42,802 nucleotides of DNA, taken from Vulcanisaeta sp. JCM 16161. GTDB taxonomy: Archaea > Thermoproteota > Thermoprotei > Thermoproteales > Thermocladiaceae. Shown here piece after piece: positions 41,457 to 42,802 of the stretch. The DNA lies in the NCBI RefSeq assembly GCF_001316285.1, contig NZ_BBDO01000011.1, positions 1 to 42,802 on the forward strand. The letters are read 5' to 3'. The notes below the pieces were generated by a model that saw only the letters and a list, made by a program, of their open reading frames with translations, did no database searches and was not told where the DNA came from. The translations under genes and the position numbers were made by a program. Within the stretch, counting starts at the first letter, position 1. Every line of letters begins with the position of its first letter.

Positions 41457-42802
41457 ATGGATGTCTTCATGGCTCTAAAAATATGCTGGGGCGTGAGGGT
41501 CAAGGGCTCCAAACGACTAATGTGCGGTGAATCCGTTAACGATCCAAGGATTGTTGAGGAGGTTATGAAACTAATCAATGAGTTCATTAGGAGGGTAGAA
41601 AAGCACAGAAGCGCGTTGTTGAGTGATTTAAACGCTCCATTTGACAATGCCATCAACTCGCTCAATGAATGGCTACGCATGATCGAGGCTAAGGTCAAGG
41701 AGGGCAACAATGACGAGAGTATAGCCAACCTAAGGAGGGCAATGCTCGACATTGGCAAGGAAATGCTGAGGCTACTAAAGCGGGCAAGGGAGAGGTGGCT
41801 AAGCACGTATAAGCCAGAGCTTGAGGAGTTAATCAACGAACTAGGGAGTGGAGGAGCAAGGTTAATCATTAGCGGTGAGCCGTTCAATAAGGACAAGTCT
41901 TTCGTGGCGCATTTATACACGGAGAACCTGGTGGTTGTAATTGCCAGGGTCGCTAAGATGGGGAGCATAACGGTAAATATATCGCTTATTGGTCTCGAGG
42001 GCGCTCGCGTTGTTACACCCAAGCTCCTCGGCGGCAATAGGCTCAGGCTATGCAGTGTGGGCTACTATTGACAGACGGCACATTTAATAGTGGTTACCCA
42101 GTGATGGGCACTACACAGCTCTGGCAGGTCATTGCCTGGCTGATTGCTTGGCCTAGGAAGAGCTACATGCGCATAGATGGCTTGGGCCTCAATGATGGCG
42201 ATATAGGCGTCATGTGGCATTTAAGGGCTATTGACCACAGAGATGTGTTCAAGGACAAAGCCGATGTTGCAGAGGATGCTAGCAGGCTCGGCGATGAGGA
42301 GTTCCCAATATTCACGCTTTACGCAGTGCTCGGCGATGGCGATGTGGACGTTAAGGAGAAGTCGGTTAGGCTCACAATGGGCCATTCAAAGCTCGGGTTG
42401 TGGGATTGTATAATCGATAGGTTGAAGGATCTTGGGTTTGGGGTGGACAGCGATTATGGGTGTGCCGTAGCCTACGCAGTTTGGACTTCCAAAGCTGTCA
42501 AGCTGGCTAGGGAAATGTTCAGCGATGGGATAGTTAAGGCTTTGATCGAGGACTTGGCTCAATTGCCCGATGCCGAGAAGTTAAGGCGATTAATTGAGTT
42601 GACCGGCATGGAGGTCAAGCCCCTGGGCAGGTCAATGGTTGAGATTGCGGGGATAAGGATAAGCGTCGTTGTGTATAATGATGGCCACGTAGAACTGAGG
42701 GCTTGGCGTAAGAGACTTGAGGATGCCAGGGCTGTCTTGAAGAGGTTGAGGGATGCGAGGTATGAGGTTGAGCTGAGTAGGCGGGGCGATAGGTACGTGG
42801 TC
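41457..42802 (+). CDS. PaREP2b-like protein, runs off the window end (one frame change)
   Basis: From ATG 41457 the frame gives a helical N-terminus (SVNDPRIVEEVMKLINEFIR, LRRAMLDIGKEMLRLLKRAR). After a shift near 42055 it continues as LLLTDGTFNSGYPVMGTTQL, WQVIAWLIAWPRKSYMRIDG, FPIFTLYAVLGDGDVDVKEK and so on to the last base without a stop. The LTDGTF...MGTTQLWQ pattern is what I recognise from the PaREP2b family of Pyrobaculum and relatives, a repeated protein family of unknown function. The window shows only the first 445 or so residues. Confidence 0.6.

Overview
The window is archaeal chromosome from a member of the Thermoproteales. A Vulcanisaeta/Caldivirga-type host is my guess, and species is not determinable from the sequence alone. 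Evidence: Kae1, a UbiA-type prenyltransferase, class III-signal pilins, a CPBP protease, a PaREP2b-like protein, and TATA-box promoters about 26 nt upstream of start codons (leaderless mRNAs). A 34,954-bp integrated mobile element sits inside a tRNA-Arg(CCG) gene. Its boundaries are a 46-bp direct repeat of the tRNA 3' half: attL 5990-6035 in the intact tRNA gene and attR 40898-40943.

Layout. 1-5957, left host flank: isochorismatase/pilin remnants, a small winged-helix-like gene, kae1, a type IV pilin, a small membrane protein, a zinc alcohol dehydrogenase, a CPBP protease and a UbiA prenyltransferase. 5958-6034: tRNA-Arg. 6130-7422: tyrosine integrase. 7428-15751: partition-like genes (ParA ATPase, ribbon-helix-helix protein), small single-TM and pilin-like proteins, a TadA/VirB11-type ATPase, a TadC/GspF-like membrane protein and a KaiC-like ATPase. 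15803-23153: small cytosolic genes, two large polytopic membrane proteins and secreted, glycosylation-site-rich surface proteins. 23236-28374: small DNA-binding genes, a VWA protein and a MoxR/RavA-type AAA ATPase, and a Cas4-like nuclease. 28584-33142: a DNA-transfer block with an AbrB-like protein, a VirB2/TedC-like pilin candidate, a membrane-anchored VirB4/HerA ATPase and a second P-loop translocase. 33135-38823: accessory membrane and cytosolic genes, an SF3-type replication helicase with its partner, and regulators. 38962-40742: a TnpB/AbrB-like gene pair and another AbrB-like gene. 40944-42802, right host flank: about 0.5 kb with no intact gene, then a PaREP2b-like gene running off the end.

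How it fits together. The element has integration, replication, partition, type IV pilus-like and conjugation-like modules and no recognisable capsid gene. I read it as an integrative, probably conjugative, plasmid-like element related in logic to the archaeal Ced/Ted DNA-transfer systems. Its transcription units share one style. A palindromic TAATTA box is centred 25.5-27.5 nt before many first start codons, often serving two divergent genes symmetrically. Perfect short GC-rich hairpins sit at gene ends, sometimes with convergent genes sharing an overlapping CTAG stop.

Caveat. Most long genes, including the essential kae1, are split by one or more frameshifts while protein conservation resumes in another frame. 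The simplest explanation is indel errors in the sequence, so I give gene spans that bridge the shifts and do not call them pseudogenes unless noted.
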